DNA of 64,000 bases from Acinetobacter terrestris (GTDB lineage Bacteria; Pseudomonadota; Gammaproteobacteria; Pseudomonadales; Moraxellaceae): contig NZ_SJNZ01000006.1 of NCBI RefSeq assembly GCF_004331155.1, positions 1 to 64,000 on the forward strand, written 5' to 3'. This document shows positions 9,292 through 18,970 of this stretch, one piece after another; positions within the stretch are counted from its first letter, which is position 1; every line of letters begins with the position of its first letter. The notes under the pieces were generated by a model. The model saw only the letters and a list, made by a program, of their open reading frames with translations, ran no database searches and was not told the origin of the DNA. The position numbers and the translations under genes were made by a program.

Positions 9292-9884
9292 ATAAAAGAC
9301 GTATGAATAAAAAAATAGCAGCTGCCCTTTTACTGAGTAGCTCAAGTTTGGTGGGATGTATCACCTCACCTGCACTTTCCTTGGAGCAGCGTCCTCCACA
9401 CTGGGGAACCATGCTGAATCAAAAAGATAATTTTTATCAAATTAGCGAGCAGGTGTTTCGTAGTGAACAGCCCACGGCTGAACTGATTCCACAATTAAAA
9501 GCACATGATATTGATGTGGTCATTAATTTAAGGTCAAGAAATAAGAATCTGGCTGTACTGCCCTCCACAGATTTTAAATTGGTTCATGTACCCATTCACA
9601 CCTGGGCCATGTCCCGTGAAGATTTATTGCAGGTTATGCAACAAATTCAGCAAGCCAAAGTACTCAATCAAAAGGTTCTGATTCACTGTTATCACGGTTC
9701 AGACCGCACCGGTGCAAGTGTAGCCATGTACCGGATTATTTTTGAAAACTGGAAAATTGAAGATGCACTGAATGAAATGAAACACGGTGGTTACGGCTTT
9801 CATCCGGTTTGGATTCATATTGAAAAAATATTCAGCCCTAAAAATGTAAAATGGATTCAACAGCAACTGTCGAATCCATCTTAG
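9288..9884 (+). CDS. dual-specificity/tyrosine phosphatase-like lipoprotein
   Basis: The 198-residue protein has a lipoprotein signal with lipobox LVGC (Cys24) and then a cysteine-phosphatase domain. The active-site loop HCYHGSDRTG fits CX5R, with Cys134 and Arg140. The likely general acid lies in the HTWAMSRED region. It is therefore a membrane-anchored periplasmic phosphatase of the DSP/PTP type. Substrates are unknown; protein tyrosine or phosphoinositide-like targets are possible. The start at 9288 overlaps the preceding gene by ATGA; an ATG at 9303 is an alternative. It converges on the SPOR gene with 19 bases between. Confidence 0.85.
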   Translation: MNKRRMNKKIAAALLLSSSSLVGCITSPALSLEQRPPHWGTMLNQKDNFYQISEQVFRSEQPTAELIPQLKAHDIDVVINLRSRNKNLAVLPSTDFKLVHVPIHTWAMSREDLLQVMQQIQQAKVLNQKVLIHCYHGSDRTGASVAMYRIIFENWKIEDALNEMKHGGYGFHPVWIHIEKIFSPKNVKWIQQQLSNPS

Positions 9885-9903
9885 TTTTTGGCTTAAGCTC
9901 AAT

Positions 9904-10938
9904 TTAACGCTTATCGAGTGGCACCCATTCAATCACCCAAGCCGATTTCATATTTAGGCTCGCATCATTGTTGATTTTCTTGCGTGCAGCATCTGCTGCA
10001 TCCCGGTTTTTCGATGGCCCAACCATAATTCGAACACCTTTCGATGTTGGACTCTTGGTGACTTTATAACCTTTGGCACGTAACTTGGATGCAACTGCGT
10101 CTGCATTGGCTTCATTGGCTGCCAAAGCCACTTGTACCATCCATTGTTTGTCGCCATTTTCCAACAGATCACGTGCTTTTTCAGCCTCTGCCTGTTTAGC
10201 CGCTTCAGCTTTTTTCTTCGCTTCTGCTTCATGCTGAGCTTGTGCTTTTTTCTTTTTTGCTAGTGCTTTCTGTTCAGCTTCATTCTTTTCAGCCGCTTTA
10301 CGTTTTACTTCGGCTTCATGTTTAGCTTTATCGTCAGCTGCTTTTTTCTCTGCTGCTTTCTTTTCAGCCGCTTTTAGATCCGCTGTTTTTTTATCAGCTT
10401 CAGCTTTACGTTTATCTTCAACTGCTTTCTTATCAGCATCAGTTCGCTGTTGTTGAGCTTTCTGCTGATCTAACTTTTTTTGCGCAAGCAGCTTTTCATC
10501 AGCTAAACGCTTTTGTTTCACCTTTTCATCTTCCACCAGTTCAGGCGGAATATTATCCGAGCTTTGCTGTGCGCCAGCACGATGGGCATTTAAAGCCGCA
10601 TATTCTTCTGCCGCTTTACGTGCAGCCTCTGCTTCAGCCTGTTGCTGCATCACTAAAAATTCAGCGGCACGTGCTTCTTGTTCTGCAACCGCTTTTTCGC
10701 GCGCACGGCGTTGCTCTTCAAGCAAACGCTTTTCTGTTTCCACATCGACTGTTAAAGCCTGCAGCTGAACCATTTCACCTTCTGTACCAGGCTTTTGCTG
10801 CGTGACCTGAGCTGCAAGCTCTGGGGTCTTAAGTTCGTTTTGATATATTTCTTCTTTGCCTTTCAGGAGCAATGCTGTCAATAAAACACCACCACCTAAT
10901 AAAACAACGCCACCCATCCAGCGTTGTTTGCTATTCAT
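9904..10938 (-). CDS. SPOR-domain cell-envelope protein
   Basis: The 344-residue protein has one membrane segment near residues 7-25 (WMGGVVLLGGGVLLTALLL), a long Ala/Lys/Glu-rich coiled region, and a C-terminal SPOR domain (WMVQVALAANEANADAVASKL onward) that binds denuded septal peptidoglycan. It corresponds in position and layout to DedD-like proteins found after folC in gammaproteobacteria. I place the start at ATG 10938 because it overlaps the folC stop as ATGA. An ATG at 10944 and a longer frame upstream are less likely. The usual cvpA-purF followers are absent. Confidence 0.88.
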   Translation of the reverse strand: MNSKQRWMGGVVLLGGGVLLTALLLKGKEEIYQNELKTPELAAQVTQQKPGTEGEMVQLQALTVDVETEKRLLEEQRRAREKAVAEQEARAAEFLVMQQQAEAEAARKAAEEYAALNAHRAGAQQSSDNIPPELVEDEKVKQKRLADEKLLAQKKLDQQKAQQQRTDADKKAVEDKRKAEADKKTADLKAAEKKAAEKKAADDKAKHEAEVKRKAAEKNEAEQKALAKKKKAQAQHEAEAKKKAEAAKQAEAEKARDLLENGDKQWMVQVALAANEANADAVASKLRAKGYKVTKSPTSKGVRIMVGPSKNRDAADAARKKINNDASLNMKSAWVIEWVPLDKR

Positions 10939-12218
10939 TGACATTCTTCCAAATACTCCCACACCGCTTCTAAGGTATGAAATGAACCACATACCAAGAT
11001 CAGCTGATTATTTTTAGTTTCATTCAGCGCTGATTTAAAAGCCAATTGAACACTTTCGAAGTGCTGTACTGTTTCACCCTGTAACGCTTCATCGAGCTGT
11101 TCAATTTTAGCTGCTCGCGGAACCGTTAATGGCGCAATTTTCCATATTAAAACAGTATCTTTCAACAACTCTGCGACAGAATTGATATCTTTATCCGCCA
11201 ACATGGAAAACACACTGATCACTTCTGTGTACTGTTTATTGTATTCCAGGAATTTTCGCAACTGATTTAACAAAAATTCTACGCCATGCGGATTATGTCC
11301 GGCATCAAAGATTACCGTTTTGCCCTGAATCTGGCGAATTTCAAAGCGACCTTGCAGGCGTGCCTGTCCAATTCCTTGCACCATTGCTTCTTGAGTCACG
11401 GTTAAGCCACTGACCAAAATTGCAGCCACCGCCGTGGAAATATTTTCCAGCGCCAAAGTGCCTGTCGGTAATTTTAAGGTCGTGCCTGAAGAGGCAAACA
11501 TCCACGACTGACCATCGTCATTATATTGATAGAAATAATCACGATCAGCCACATACAATGTCGCATTGCATTCATTGACTTTATTTTGTATGGCTTGCGG
11601 CAAAGTTTGTATACCCGCAAAGATCACAGGAATATTCGGACGAATAATGCCGGCTTTTTCAAAAGCAATTTTTTCAATCGTATCGCCCAGCCAATCGGTA
11701 TGGTCTAAACCGATATTGGTAATCACAGCGACATCAGGATCAATTACATTGACTACATCGAGACGGCCACCGAGTCCGACTTCCAGCACCCAGACATCAC
11801 ATTGCTTGGTTTTAAAAATAACAAAGGCTGCCAGTGTGGTGGCTTCAAAGAAAGAAAGGGTTAAATCACAATCACGACGGGCTTGATCCACTTGCACAAA
11901 CGCATCCACCAAGGTCTGGTCATCCACTTCAATGCCCGACAATTTCACCCGTTCGTTAAAACGGTAAATATGCGGTGATTGATACAAGCCGACCTTATAG
12001 CCCTGCGCATTTAGAATGGCAGCCAAAGTGGTTGTGGTTGAGCCTTTACCATTGGTTCCCGCTACGGTCAGGACTTTTGCCTGTGGACGTGTCACACCCA
12101 GCTTTTCAGCCACTGGAATGACGCGTTCCAGACCTAAATCAATCCCCGTAACGTGAACATGGCTCCAATAATCGAGCCATGTGTTTAAAGAGTCTGTTGC
12201 AAGTGGTGCTGTGTTCAA
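10935..12218 (-). CDS. folC: bifunctional folylpolyglutamate/dihydrofolate synthase FolC
   Basis: FolC adds glutamate to dihydropteroate and then to tetrahydrofolates. The 427-residue Mur-ligase-like protein has the P-loop GTNGKGST near residues 54-61, the EVGLGGRLDVVN segment, DHTDWLG and the FDAGHNPHG motif. The start is TTG at 12218, which overlaps the accD stop (TTGA). No in-frame ATG lies near, and the conserved N-terminus begins here. It is translationally coupled to accD upstream and to the SPOR gene downstream. Confidence 0.96.
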   Translation of the reverse strand: MNTAPLATDSLNTWLDYWSHVHVTGIDLGLERVIPVAEKLGVTRPQAKVLTVAGTNGKGSTTTTLAAILNAQGYKVGLYQSPHIYRFNERVKLSGIEVDDQTLVDAFVQVDQARRDCDLTLSFFEATTLAAFVIFKTKQCDVWVLEVGLGGRLDVVNVIDPDVAVITNIGLDHTDWLGDTIEKIAFEKAGIIRPNIPVIFAGIQTLPQAIQNKVNECNATLYVADRDYFYQYNDDGQSWMFASSGTTLKLPTGTLALENISTAVAAILVSGLTVTQEAMVQGIGQARLQGRFEIRQIQGKTVIFDAGHNPHGVEFLLNQLRKFLEYNKQYTEVISVFSMLADKDINSVAELLKDTVLIWKIAPLTVPRAAKIEQLDEALQGETVQHFESVQLAFKSALNETKNNQLILVCGSFHTLEAVWEYLEECQ

Positions 12219-13111
12219 GGCAAATTCATCAGTTTCGCGACAATACGATATACAGTATCACGTAATGCGTGACGATGAACAATTTGATCGATTACACCAT
12301 GATCAAGCAAATATTCTGCACGCTGGAATGGTTCTTCCAGTTTTTCACGTACGGTTTGCTCAATTACACGTTTACCCGCAAAACCAATCATGGCTTTAGG
12401 TTCAGCGATATGTACATCACCTAACATTGCAAGTGAAGCGGTTACGCCGCCATAAACTGGATGGGTTAGTACCACTAAATACGGCAATCCTGCATCTTTC
12501 ATACGCTGAATCGCGGCTGCAGTACGGGCCATTTGCATAAGTGACAACATGCCTTCCTGCATACGCGCACCACCAGATGCCGCGAAACAAACTAAAGGCT
12601 GTTTCTCTTTAATGGCACGCTCAGCGGCTTGCACAAAACGGTCACCGACCACAGTACCCATTGAACCGCCCATAAAGTCGAATTCAAATGCACATGCGAT
12701 TAAAGGAATGCCTTTTAGCAAACCTTGCATGACCACTAATGCTTCAGTTTCACCGGTTTTCTTTTGCGCTTCAGACATACGGTCCGGGTAGGCCTTGCTG
12801 TCGACAAATTTCAGTGGATCTTTGGCAACAAATTCCTGACCTAGTTCATTTTGAACCTGATCGAAGAACCAGTTTAAACGGTCGCGTGCTTTCATACGCA
12901 AATGTTCGTCGCATTGCGGACAAACATAAGCGTTAAATGACATCGCGGTACGTGTAACCAGTGCGTGACACTCAGGGCACTCAATAGTTGGCTCTGTAAA
13001 GGTTGCTTTGAGTGCGGTTTGCTCATCGGGGGTGTGAATACCCGGAACATGACGTTCCGTCCACGGCGTCGCTGGGCTAAGAATTTGGCCTGCTTTCACT
13101 TCTTGATTCAT
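12215..13111 (-). CDS. accD: acetyl-CoA carboxylase carboxyltransferase subunit beta AccD
   Basis: AccD with AccA forms the carboxyltransferase that makes malonyl-CoA for fatty acid synthesis. The 298-residue protein has the N-terminal zinc finger with Cys45, Cys48, Cys64 and Cys67 (CPEC...CPQC) and the carboxyltransferase core with FAASGGARMQEG. It overlaps trpA by ATGA upstream and folC by four bases downstream. The accD-folC pairing is widespread in gammaproteobacteria. Confidence 0.98.
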   Translation of the reverse strand: MNQEVKAGQILSPATPWTERHVPGIHTPDEQTALKATFTEPTIECPECHALVTRTAMSFNAYVCPQCDEHLRMKARDRLNWFFDQVQNELGQEFVAKDPLKFVDSKAYPDRMSEAQKKTGETEALVVMQGLLKGIPLIACAFEFDFMGGSMGTVVGDRFVQAAERAIKEKQPLVCFAASGGARMQEGMLSLMQMARTAAAIQRMKDAGLPYLVVLTHPVYGGVTASLAMLGDVHIAEPKAMIGFAGKRVIEQTVREKLEEPFQRAEYLLDHGVIDQIVHRHALRDTVYRIVAKLMNLP

Positions 13112-13911
13112 ACTAACTCATCGAGCGCAGCTCGAAGCTCCTTGACTTTATTAACCGTTTCAACAACAGCTTGTTCTGGCGCCAGGTTGGCAAATTGTTT
13201 GACAAAAGTACTGCCCACAATAACCGCATCAGCCGCTACACCCATTGCTTTCGCAGAGGCCGCATCGCTAATACCAAAACCCACACCAACAGGAATATCA
13301 GTCACAGCTTTAATTTTCTGGATACGGGCTGCCGCTTCAGCTACATCTAAAGTTGCTGCACCGGTTACCCCTTTCAAGGACACATAATAGATAAAGCCGC
13401 TGGCTTGTTTCGCCACATACTCAATACGTTGATCAGTAGAGGTCGGTGCAAGCAGGAAAATTTGATCCATGTCGAATTTTTTCAACACATCACCCAAAAC
13501 TTTTGCTTCTTCAGGCGGTAAATCCACTAGAAGTACACCATCTACACCGCATTCATTCGCATAGGACACAAACTTTTCATAACCAATCACTTCGACCGGG
13601 TTTAAATAACCCATCAAAACCACGGGTGTTTCTGTATCTTTCTGGCGGAACTCTTTCACCATGTTCAAAGCGTCTAGGGTATTGGTTCCGCCTGCCAATG
13701 CGCGTTCTGCTGCAAGGGCAATTACCGGACCATCTGCCATAGGGTCTGAAAATGGAAGTCCAAGTTCAATCACATCTACCCCTGCCTCAACCATTTGATG
13801 TAACAATGGAACAGTTACTTCTGGATGAGGGTCACCAGCCATTACATAAGAAACTAGCGCTTTACGCTGCTGAGATTTAAGCTGTCCAAAACGAGTGGCT
13901 AAACGTGACAT
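13108..13911 (-). CDS. trpA: tryptophan synthase alpha subunit TrpA
   Basis: TrpA cleaves indole-3-glycerol phosphate and passes indole to TrpB. The 267-residue TIM-barrel protein has the catalytic Glu49 and Asp60 in VIELGLPFSDPMADGP and the phosphate-binding GVGFGIS and VGSTFV segments. It heads the trpA-accD-folC-SPOR operon. Its partner trpB lies about 6 kb away with its own partner trpF, instead of directly upstream as in most bacteria. Confidence 0.98.
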   Translation of the reverse strand: MSRLATRFGQLKSQQRKALVSYVMAGDPHPEVTVPLLHQMVEAGVDVIELGLPFSDPMADGPVIALAAERALAGGTNTLDALNMVKEFRQKDTETPVVLMGYLNPVEVIGYEKFVSYANECGVDGVLLVDLPPEEAKVLGDVLKKFDMDQIFLLAPTSTDQRIEYVAKQASGFIYYVSLKGVTGAATLDVAEAAARIQKIKAVTDIPVGVGFGISDAASAKAMGVAADAVIVGSTFVKQFANLAPEQAVVETVNKVKELRAALDELV

Positions 13912-14275
13912 AAGGCTATGCTTTCCTTGAATTATTTAAAAACTGAGGAGTTGGCTTTGTAGAAATACAAGACAACGCATTGTAACGCTATTTTTTACTC
14001 ATTGAATAGAGTGCAAACATTTCGCGCTACATTAGACTGACAATCTCATTTTTTCAGAACAATCCGAGTACACCATTTACTGATATTTACGATTTTTTCT
14101 CAATGATCAAAGATGCCTAATTTTGCTATTTAAAAAAATATCCAATATTAAGATAAACTTATTTTTATTGGTAAAAAATTGATAAAAATAATTGAGTTAG
14201 CTTTTACATTTAAAGTTTTATCTAATAGCAAAACCTGCACTATACTACGCACGATTTTTATTTTTCTTATTTTAT
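13912..14275. other. divergent spacer between trpA and the NhaC-type gene
   Basis: AT-rich 364-base region that must carry both promoters. A TATACT at 14241-14246 is a -10 candidate for the plus-strand gene, though no good -35 is in register. I see no attenuator-type leader peptide for trpA and no RNA gene. Confidence 0.45.
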
Positions 14276-15607
14276 ATGACTCCCGAATCCCAAGGTAAAG
14301 TGCAGGCGCGCGCGCTGGCACTGCTACCTCTTATTGTATTTTTAGCCATTTTTTTAGGCAGTGGTCTCTATCATTCCCTCATTGGCACCGAGTTTGCTTT
14401 TTACCAGGTTAAAGCGCCTGTGGCGGCTCTGCCGGCCATTATTCTTGCCGTATTGCTTTACCGTGGAAAATTAAATTCAGCCATTGATGAGTTTTTAAAA
14501 GGTGCCAGTCATCCCAACTTAATTCTAATGTTTATGGTGTTTATGCTGGCCGGAGCATTCGCCAGTACCACAAGTAGCATTGGCAGTGTCGATGCGACCG
14601 TGCAATTGGGCCTGTCAATTATCCCGCCGTCCTTTGTCCTGCCAATGCTGTTTATTGTTTCGGCATTTATCGCAACCGCGATGGGGACTTCCATGGGCAC
14701 CATTGCTGCCTGTGCGCCGATTGCTTTTGGTTTTTCCCAAGTCACCAATATTGAAGCCGTCTATGCCATTGGTGCGGTGGTTGGCGGTGCCATGTTTGGT
14801 GATAACCTGTCGATGATTTCAGACACCACCATTGCCGCAACCAGCAGTCAAAAAGTTCAGCTACGCGATAAATTCAGAGTCAATGTCTGGATTGCGGTTC
14901 CTGCCGCGATCCTGAGTATTTTGATTTATGCATTGATTAGCCATGACTCACAAACCATTGCATACAAAGATTATGACCTGTGGCTGATTTTGCCTTATGT
15001 GGCGGTGTTCTTTCTGGCTTTCTCACGCTTGCATGTACTGGCGGTTTTAACCTTAGGCATTGTACTTTCAGGTCTGATGGGCATTATGGTCAGCCCCGAT
15101 TTTGGCGTCTTAAAACTCAATACTGCGATTTATGATGGCTTTGTAAGCATGTTCGAGGTTGCGCTGCTTTCGATGTTCTTGGGTGGTTTATCTGCGATTA
15201 TGCAAAAAGAAGGTGGACTGCAATGGCTCATCCAACGCATTTACAGTATGACCCGTTTATTTAAAGTTGGACGCCAACGTGCCGGTGAATTGGGATTAAG
15301 TTTTCTGGTGATATTCGCCAATTTATTCGTTGCCAACAATACCGTTGCGATTATTCTGTCTGGCGACATGGCCCGTGAAGTGGCCAAGGAATACGGCATA
15401 GAACCGAAACGTGCTGCAGCATTGCTCGATATTTTCTCCTGTGTAGTACAGGGCCTGATTCCCTACGGGGCGCAATTGCTACTTGCCTGCTCTATTGCGA
15501 AAATGTCCCCTATCGAGCTGATCGGTAATATTTACTATTGCTGGGTCTTAGCCATCATGGCGATCCTGGCCATTGCATTGCGTTTCCCTCGATTCAAACC
15601 CGCTTAA
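14276..15607 (+). CDS. NhaC-family Na+/H+ antiporter
   Basis: The 443-residue protein is hydrophobic throughout, with about 11-12 predicted membrane segments. It carries the family-type conserved stretches MGTSMGTIAACAPIAFG near residue 140 and GAMFGDNLSMISDTTIAATSS near 171-190. It is an inner-membrane secondary transporter of the Na+/H+ antiporter (NhaC) superfamily. Members also move amino acids or carboxylates, so the substrate is uncertain. It is monocistronic and shares a two-way terminator with the AraC gene. Confidence 0.88.
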   Translation: MTPESQGKVQARALALLPLIVFLAIFLGSGLYHSLIGTEFAFYQVKAPVAALPAIILAVLLYRGKLNSAIDEFLKGASHPNLILMFMVFMLAGAFASTTSSIGSVDATVQLGLSIIPPSFVLPMLFIVSAFIATAMGTSMGTIAACAPIAFGFSQVTNIEAVYAIGAVVGGAMFGDNLSMISDTTIAATSSQKVQLRDKFRVNVWIAVPAAILSILIYALISHDSQTIAYKDYDLWLILPYVAVFFLAFSRLHVLAVLTLGIVLSGLMGIMVSPDFGVLKLNTAIYDGFVSMFEVALLSMFLGGLSAIMQKEGGLQWLIQRIYSMTRLFKVGRQRAGELGLSFLVIFANLFVANNTVAIILSGDMAREVAKEYGIEPKRAAALLDIFSCVVQGLIPYGAQLLLACSIAKMSPIELIGNIYYCWVLAIMAILAIALRFPRFKPA

Positions 15608-15623
15608 TTTTAATATCCATGTC

Positions 15624-15653
15624 AAAAGCGACCCAAGTAGGTCGCTTTTTTTT
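15624..15653. terminator. bidirectional terminator between convergent genes
   Basis: A ten-pair stem AAAAGCGACC/GGTCGCTTTT with a six-base loop is followed by further T on the plus strand. It serves the NhaC-type gene and probably the AraC gene. Confidence 0.9.
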
Positions 15654-16689
15654 ATGACTCAGGTGATGCTTTCAACTGTTGTTTCTTTTGTAATAAGGTG
15701 TGGCCGCTATATGCTTTATAAGCACGTGCCAAAGCAGACTGATCCGAATAGCCCAATTGCATGGCAATATCGGTCAATTGCATATCCTGCTGCAACAACT
15801 GATCACAACGTTTCATTCGCTCCGCCTCAACAATCTTTTTAAATGATGAATCGAGGTCATTCAATTGCCGCTGCAGTGTCCGTGCAGATACATGCAATTC
15901 ATTGGCAATCTGCTCAATCTTGGGTGCGCTATTTTGCACACGTAAATATTCAGCCACCCGCAGATGAATGTGCTGATCTAAACTTTCATAACTGTGCCTG
16001 GAAGCAATCGCTTCTTCTGCCTGACGCAGTAAAAGTTGCATTAAAGAAGGGTCAGCCAGTTCCGATTTTAAATCCAGACTGTCAGAACTAATCACAAAAG
16101 AATATTGGGTATGACCAAAGCTGACTTCACAGCCAAAAAACTTTTCATAATGATAACGCGCCATCTGCGGAGCATGCGCAAACTGCATACTCAGCAATTG
16201 CAGCGATGCTGGAAAAATTTGCTTGCCCAAATGTGCCATACATGCTGAAGTCAGCTCATTAATCATCGCATATCGTTCATCATGGAGCGGCCAGGAGAGA
16301 TAAATCTCTTTATCCTGATGCAGCATTTGTATGGGAATGACTGCTGCCCCATCAATCACCAAGCGGCTAAAACGAATAATATTGTGCAAAGCTTCGGCCA
16401 CACTATTACTACGTGAGGCCATATAACCCAACACACCAAAATGTTCAGGACGAATCAAGCGGGCCATTTCCAAAACCAGTTCTGGGCAATGGACGTGTTG
16501 ACGGGTGAGTTCCACCACATCGAGGAAAAATGAATAAGTCGATTGCGAATCGATAGGCAATGACAATACATGACGCAATTGCGCTTGATGCTGCTGCAAA
16601 AATGACAAGGCAAAAATATCCATTCCTTGCTGCAGCAAATACATATTCAGCAGCTGAAAATAACCATTGGGAATCTGTAGTTCTTGCAC
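15652..16689 (-). CDS. AraC-family transcriptional regulator
   Basis: The 345-residue protein has an N-terminal arabinose-binding-like domain of the OruR/ArgR type (PF12625-like) over roughly residues 20-210. A C-terminal AraC HTH domain follows, with IEQIANELHVSARTLQRQL near 257-277 and the second helix-turn-helix LTDIAMQLGYSDQSALARAYKAYSG. The start is GTG at 16689, preceded by AGGATG at proper spacing. It is divergent from the metal-dependent hydrolase gene, its most likely target. The effector is not deducible. Confidence 0.92.
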   Translation of the reverse strand: MQELQIPNGYFQLLNMYLLQQGMDIFALSFLQQHQAQLRHVLSLPIDSQSTYSFFLDVVELTRQHVHCPELVLEMARLIRPEHFGVLGYMASRSNSVAEALHNIIRFSRLVIDGAAVIPIQMLHQDKEIYLSWPLHDERYAMINELTSACMAHLGKQIFPASLQLLSMQFAHAPQMARYHYEKFFGCEVSFGHTQYSFVISSDSLDLKSELADPSLMQLLLRQAEEAIASRHSYESLDQHIHLRVAEYLRVQNSAPKIEQIANELHVSARTLQRQLNDLDSSFKKIVEAERMKRCDQLLQQDMQLTDIAMQLGYSDQSALARAYKAYSGHTLLQKKQQLKASPES

Positions 16690-16736
16690 AACGCATCCTT
16701 ATTTTTTTGACATTTTAAATTTTCAACTTGGCGTAA

Positions 16737-16765
16737 AATGTATAAAAAATGGCAAGTACTGTCAA
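16737..16765 (-). promoter_or_regulatory. promoter of the AraC-type gene
   Basis: On the minus strand: -35 TTGACA, a 17-base spacer and -10 TACATT. The -35 lies in an inverted repeat TTTTGACA (16705-16712)/TGTCAAAA (16760-16767) that spans the divergent region and could be an operator. Confidence 0.7.
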
Positions 16766-16824
16766 AACAAAATTGAAAAAGCCCGACATACTGCATTCAT
16801 CCAAGGCGATTGAAGTAAAATAAA

Positions 16825-17703
16825 ATGAATGCTCTTGCCCAATATCAAGTTGAACCGGTGGTTCGCAGCAATCTTGACTTTAAACTGAATGAAGTGCCGC
16901 GTTTTTGGTTCGGAGGTGATCCGTTTATTACCCGCATGTTTGATGCGCTCAGCCTGACTTTTCCCGATGGTGAACGCTACTTTATTCAGTCGGTACGTTT
17001 GTTCCGCGACCAGATTACCGATCCAGACTTAAAACGGCGTGTGGCTGATTTTATCCGTCAGGAAGCGCAGCACGGGATCGCGCATGAAAAAATGAATCAG
17101 GTTCTGAAAGATCAGGGAATGCCCGTCGATCAATTTATTCAGCGTTTAAACAAAATATTTAAGTTTGAGCTGGAAAAACGCTCACCGCAATACAACATTG
17201 CCATGACGGCTGCGGCCGAGCATCTGACTGCCTTAATGGCAGAAACCTTTTTCAGTTCTAAAGCGACAATAAGAGAGGGCCATCCTTATGTTCGCGCACT
17301 GTTTGCCTGGCATGCGATTGAAGAAATGGAACATCGTGATGTAGCGTTTGATGTGATGAAACAGGTGGGAAATGTGCCGGAGTCTATGCGCAAATTCACA
17401 CTGGCATGGACAACAGCCTTAATGTTCGGCTTTACGCTTTACCGCTCCAATGTGATGTTAAAGTATGATGGCTTCACGCCCTTGCAACGCCTGCAAATGA
17501 ATATTCGCGGCCTACCGTGGTTCTTTGGGAAAAACGGTACGCTCAGCAAAATGAGCAAGCAATATCGCGACTGGTTTAAAAAAGACTTTCACCCTAGCCA
17601 GCATCCTGTGATTGCCCAATACGATGTCTGGGTAAAAACCCTGGAAGAAACAGGTGATCCAATCCAAGCTGGAGAAGCTTTTTGGCAGGCTGCTAAAGAC
17701 TAA
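16825..17703 (+). CDS. metal-dependent hydrolase (PF10118 type)
   Basis: The 292-residue protein matches the family annotated as predicted metal-dependent hydrolase. Helical metal-ligand motifs are visible: FIRQEAQHGIAHEKMN near residues 71-86, AAEHLTALMAE near 131 and WHAIEEMEHRDVAFD near 158-172. The ExxH pairs suggest a ferritin-like di-iron site. Related proteins in Acinetobacter and Pseudomonas are linked to lipid and hydrocarbon metabolism, but the reaction is not established. It is divergent from the AraC regulator and ends in its own terminator. Confidence 0.85.
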   Translation: MNALAQYQVEPVVRSNLDFKLNEVPRFWFGGDPFITRMFDALSLTFPDGERYFIQSVRLFRDQITDPDLKRRVADFIRQEAQHGIAHEKMNQVLKDQGMPVDQFIQRLNKIFKFELEKRSPQYNIAMTAAAEHLTALMAETFFSSKATIREGHPYVRALFAWHAIEEMEHRDVAFDVMKQVGNVPESMRKFTLAWTTALMFGFTLYRSNVMLKYDGFTPLQRLQMNIRGLPWFFGKNGTLSKMSKQYRDWFKKDFHPSQHPVIAQYDVWVKTLEETGDPIQAGEAFWQAAKD

Positions 17704-17758
17704 TCATATTTATTGTATTTAATATTTATTCTTTAATTTTAATATAGTTATCACTCAC

Positions 17759-17788
17759 CTAGTCCGTATAAATATGGACTAGTTTTTT
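17759..17788 (+). terminator. terminator of the metal-dependent hydrolase gene
   Basis: CTAGTCC (17759-17765) pairs with GGACTAG (17776-17782) and is followed by six T on the plus strand. Confidence 0.82.
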
Positions 17789-17804
17789 ATCATTTTACAA
17801 TGTA

Positions 17805-18797
17805 TTACCACTTGGCATAATGCTGTTCTAACAAGCCATATTCATTTAACAAAATAATTTCCTGATCACCTTGCTGAATGGTTCCGCTAATTTTGGCTTG
17901 CCATTGACTGAACTGACTGCCGACCAGTCTTAGATTCAGGTTTTCATAGCGTCGCCAACCGGTTTTCACATCTAAATTTAGCTTTTCATCCAGTGAACGA
18001 ATAGTCCAGTGATCATCCTCCTGATGCTGAAATAAAATGTCGCTTAAGGGATATAAAATGCCATTAATCCATAGGCAGTTTTCGTTGCCAAAACTTTCAT
18101 TTACCCCTGATGCCAAATTCAATCCGATACGATTATTTTGCGAATCCCAAAAATTACAGGATAACCAGAACCAGGCTGTTTCTGGACGTAAAAAACCACA
18201 GGTGTCATCGAGTGAAGCAAAGGTTTTTTCATGAAACTGTATGGTTTGACCCTGCTTATTTATGAAAAAACCTTCACAGCCCAAAGTTGTAAGTTTTTGG
18301 GTGTAAGTCCAACCATTGATCCCTGTCGGGCTACACATGCTTAAAGGATCTGTACCTGCACAGAATATCCGCGCACTTAGCTTGATTTCACCATGTTTAG
18401 TCACATGGATATAACGCACACCATTGGCATGTTGAATATCGATTTGAAAAGGCGACTTGGAGAAAAAACTCTGGTTATAAAGCGGTTGTTCATCAACCAC
18501 GGTATGCCGCGAAAAAAAGTTAATTGCATTCCACTCTAAAACTTCAGAACGCTGATGATCATAAATATAGAAAAAACCATGTCCTGCCCATGCGATATCG
18601 GCTATGGCCAGACCAATAGTGTAATGTTCATGTTGAATACAGCAAAATTTAAATTTCTTATATTTTAACCGTTTACGCCAGCCTTTTAAGACTTCCCCAT
18701 AAGGCGTCTTATACTGGTATTTATTTAAATCGATGGTCTTTGGGAGAGTACTAAAACGTCCATAATGCGGTTGTCCATTTGATTGAATCAAATCCAT
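17805..18797 (-). CDS. DUF2804 family protein
   Basis: The 330-residue protein matches DUF2804: an N-terminal GRFSTLPKTIDLNKY segment, a KFCCIQHEHYTIGLAIADIAWAGHGFFYIYD core and a C-terminal region rich in beta strands and aromatics. It has no signal peptide and no membrane segment. The family has no assigned reaction, though its fold is thought to resemble lipocalin-like or hydroxysteroid-type proteins. It is a single-gene unit, and its context gives no clue. Confidence 0.85.
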   Translation of the reverse strand: MDLIQSNGQPHYGRFSTLPKTIDLNKYQYKTPYGEVLKGWRKRLKYKKFKFCCIQHEHYTIGLAIADIAWAGHGFFYIYDHQRSEVLEWNAINFFSRHTVVDEQPLYNQSFFSKSPFQIDIQHANGVRYIHVTKHGEIKLSARIFCAGTDPLSMCSPTGINGWTYTQKLTTLGCEGFFINKQGQTIQFHEKTFASLDDTCGFLRPETAWFWLSCNFWDSQNNRIGLNLASGVNESFGNENCLWINGILYPLSDILFQHQEDDHWTIRSLDEKLNLDVKTGWRRYENLNLRLVGSQFSQWQAKISGTIQQGDQEIILLNEYGLLEQHYAKW

Positions 18798-18970
18798 TTA
18801 TCAAATTCCATCTAGCTAAGAGATCACAAATCCTTAACCTTATTATGCCCATATAAATTCAACTTAAAAGTATCAACACCCTTCTTTTCGTCGAAAATAT
18901 ATAAAAAGATATATTATTCCCAGATGTTTAATATTTTATAAATATAATTTATTAATCAAGTAGATATAAA

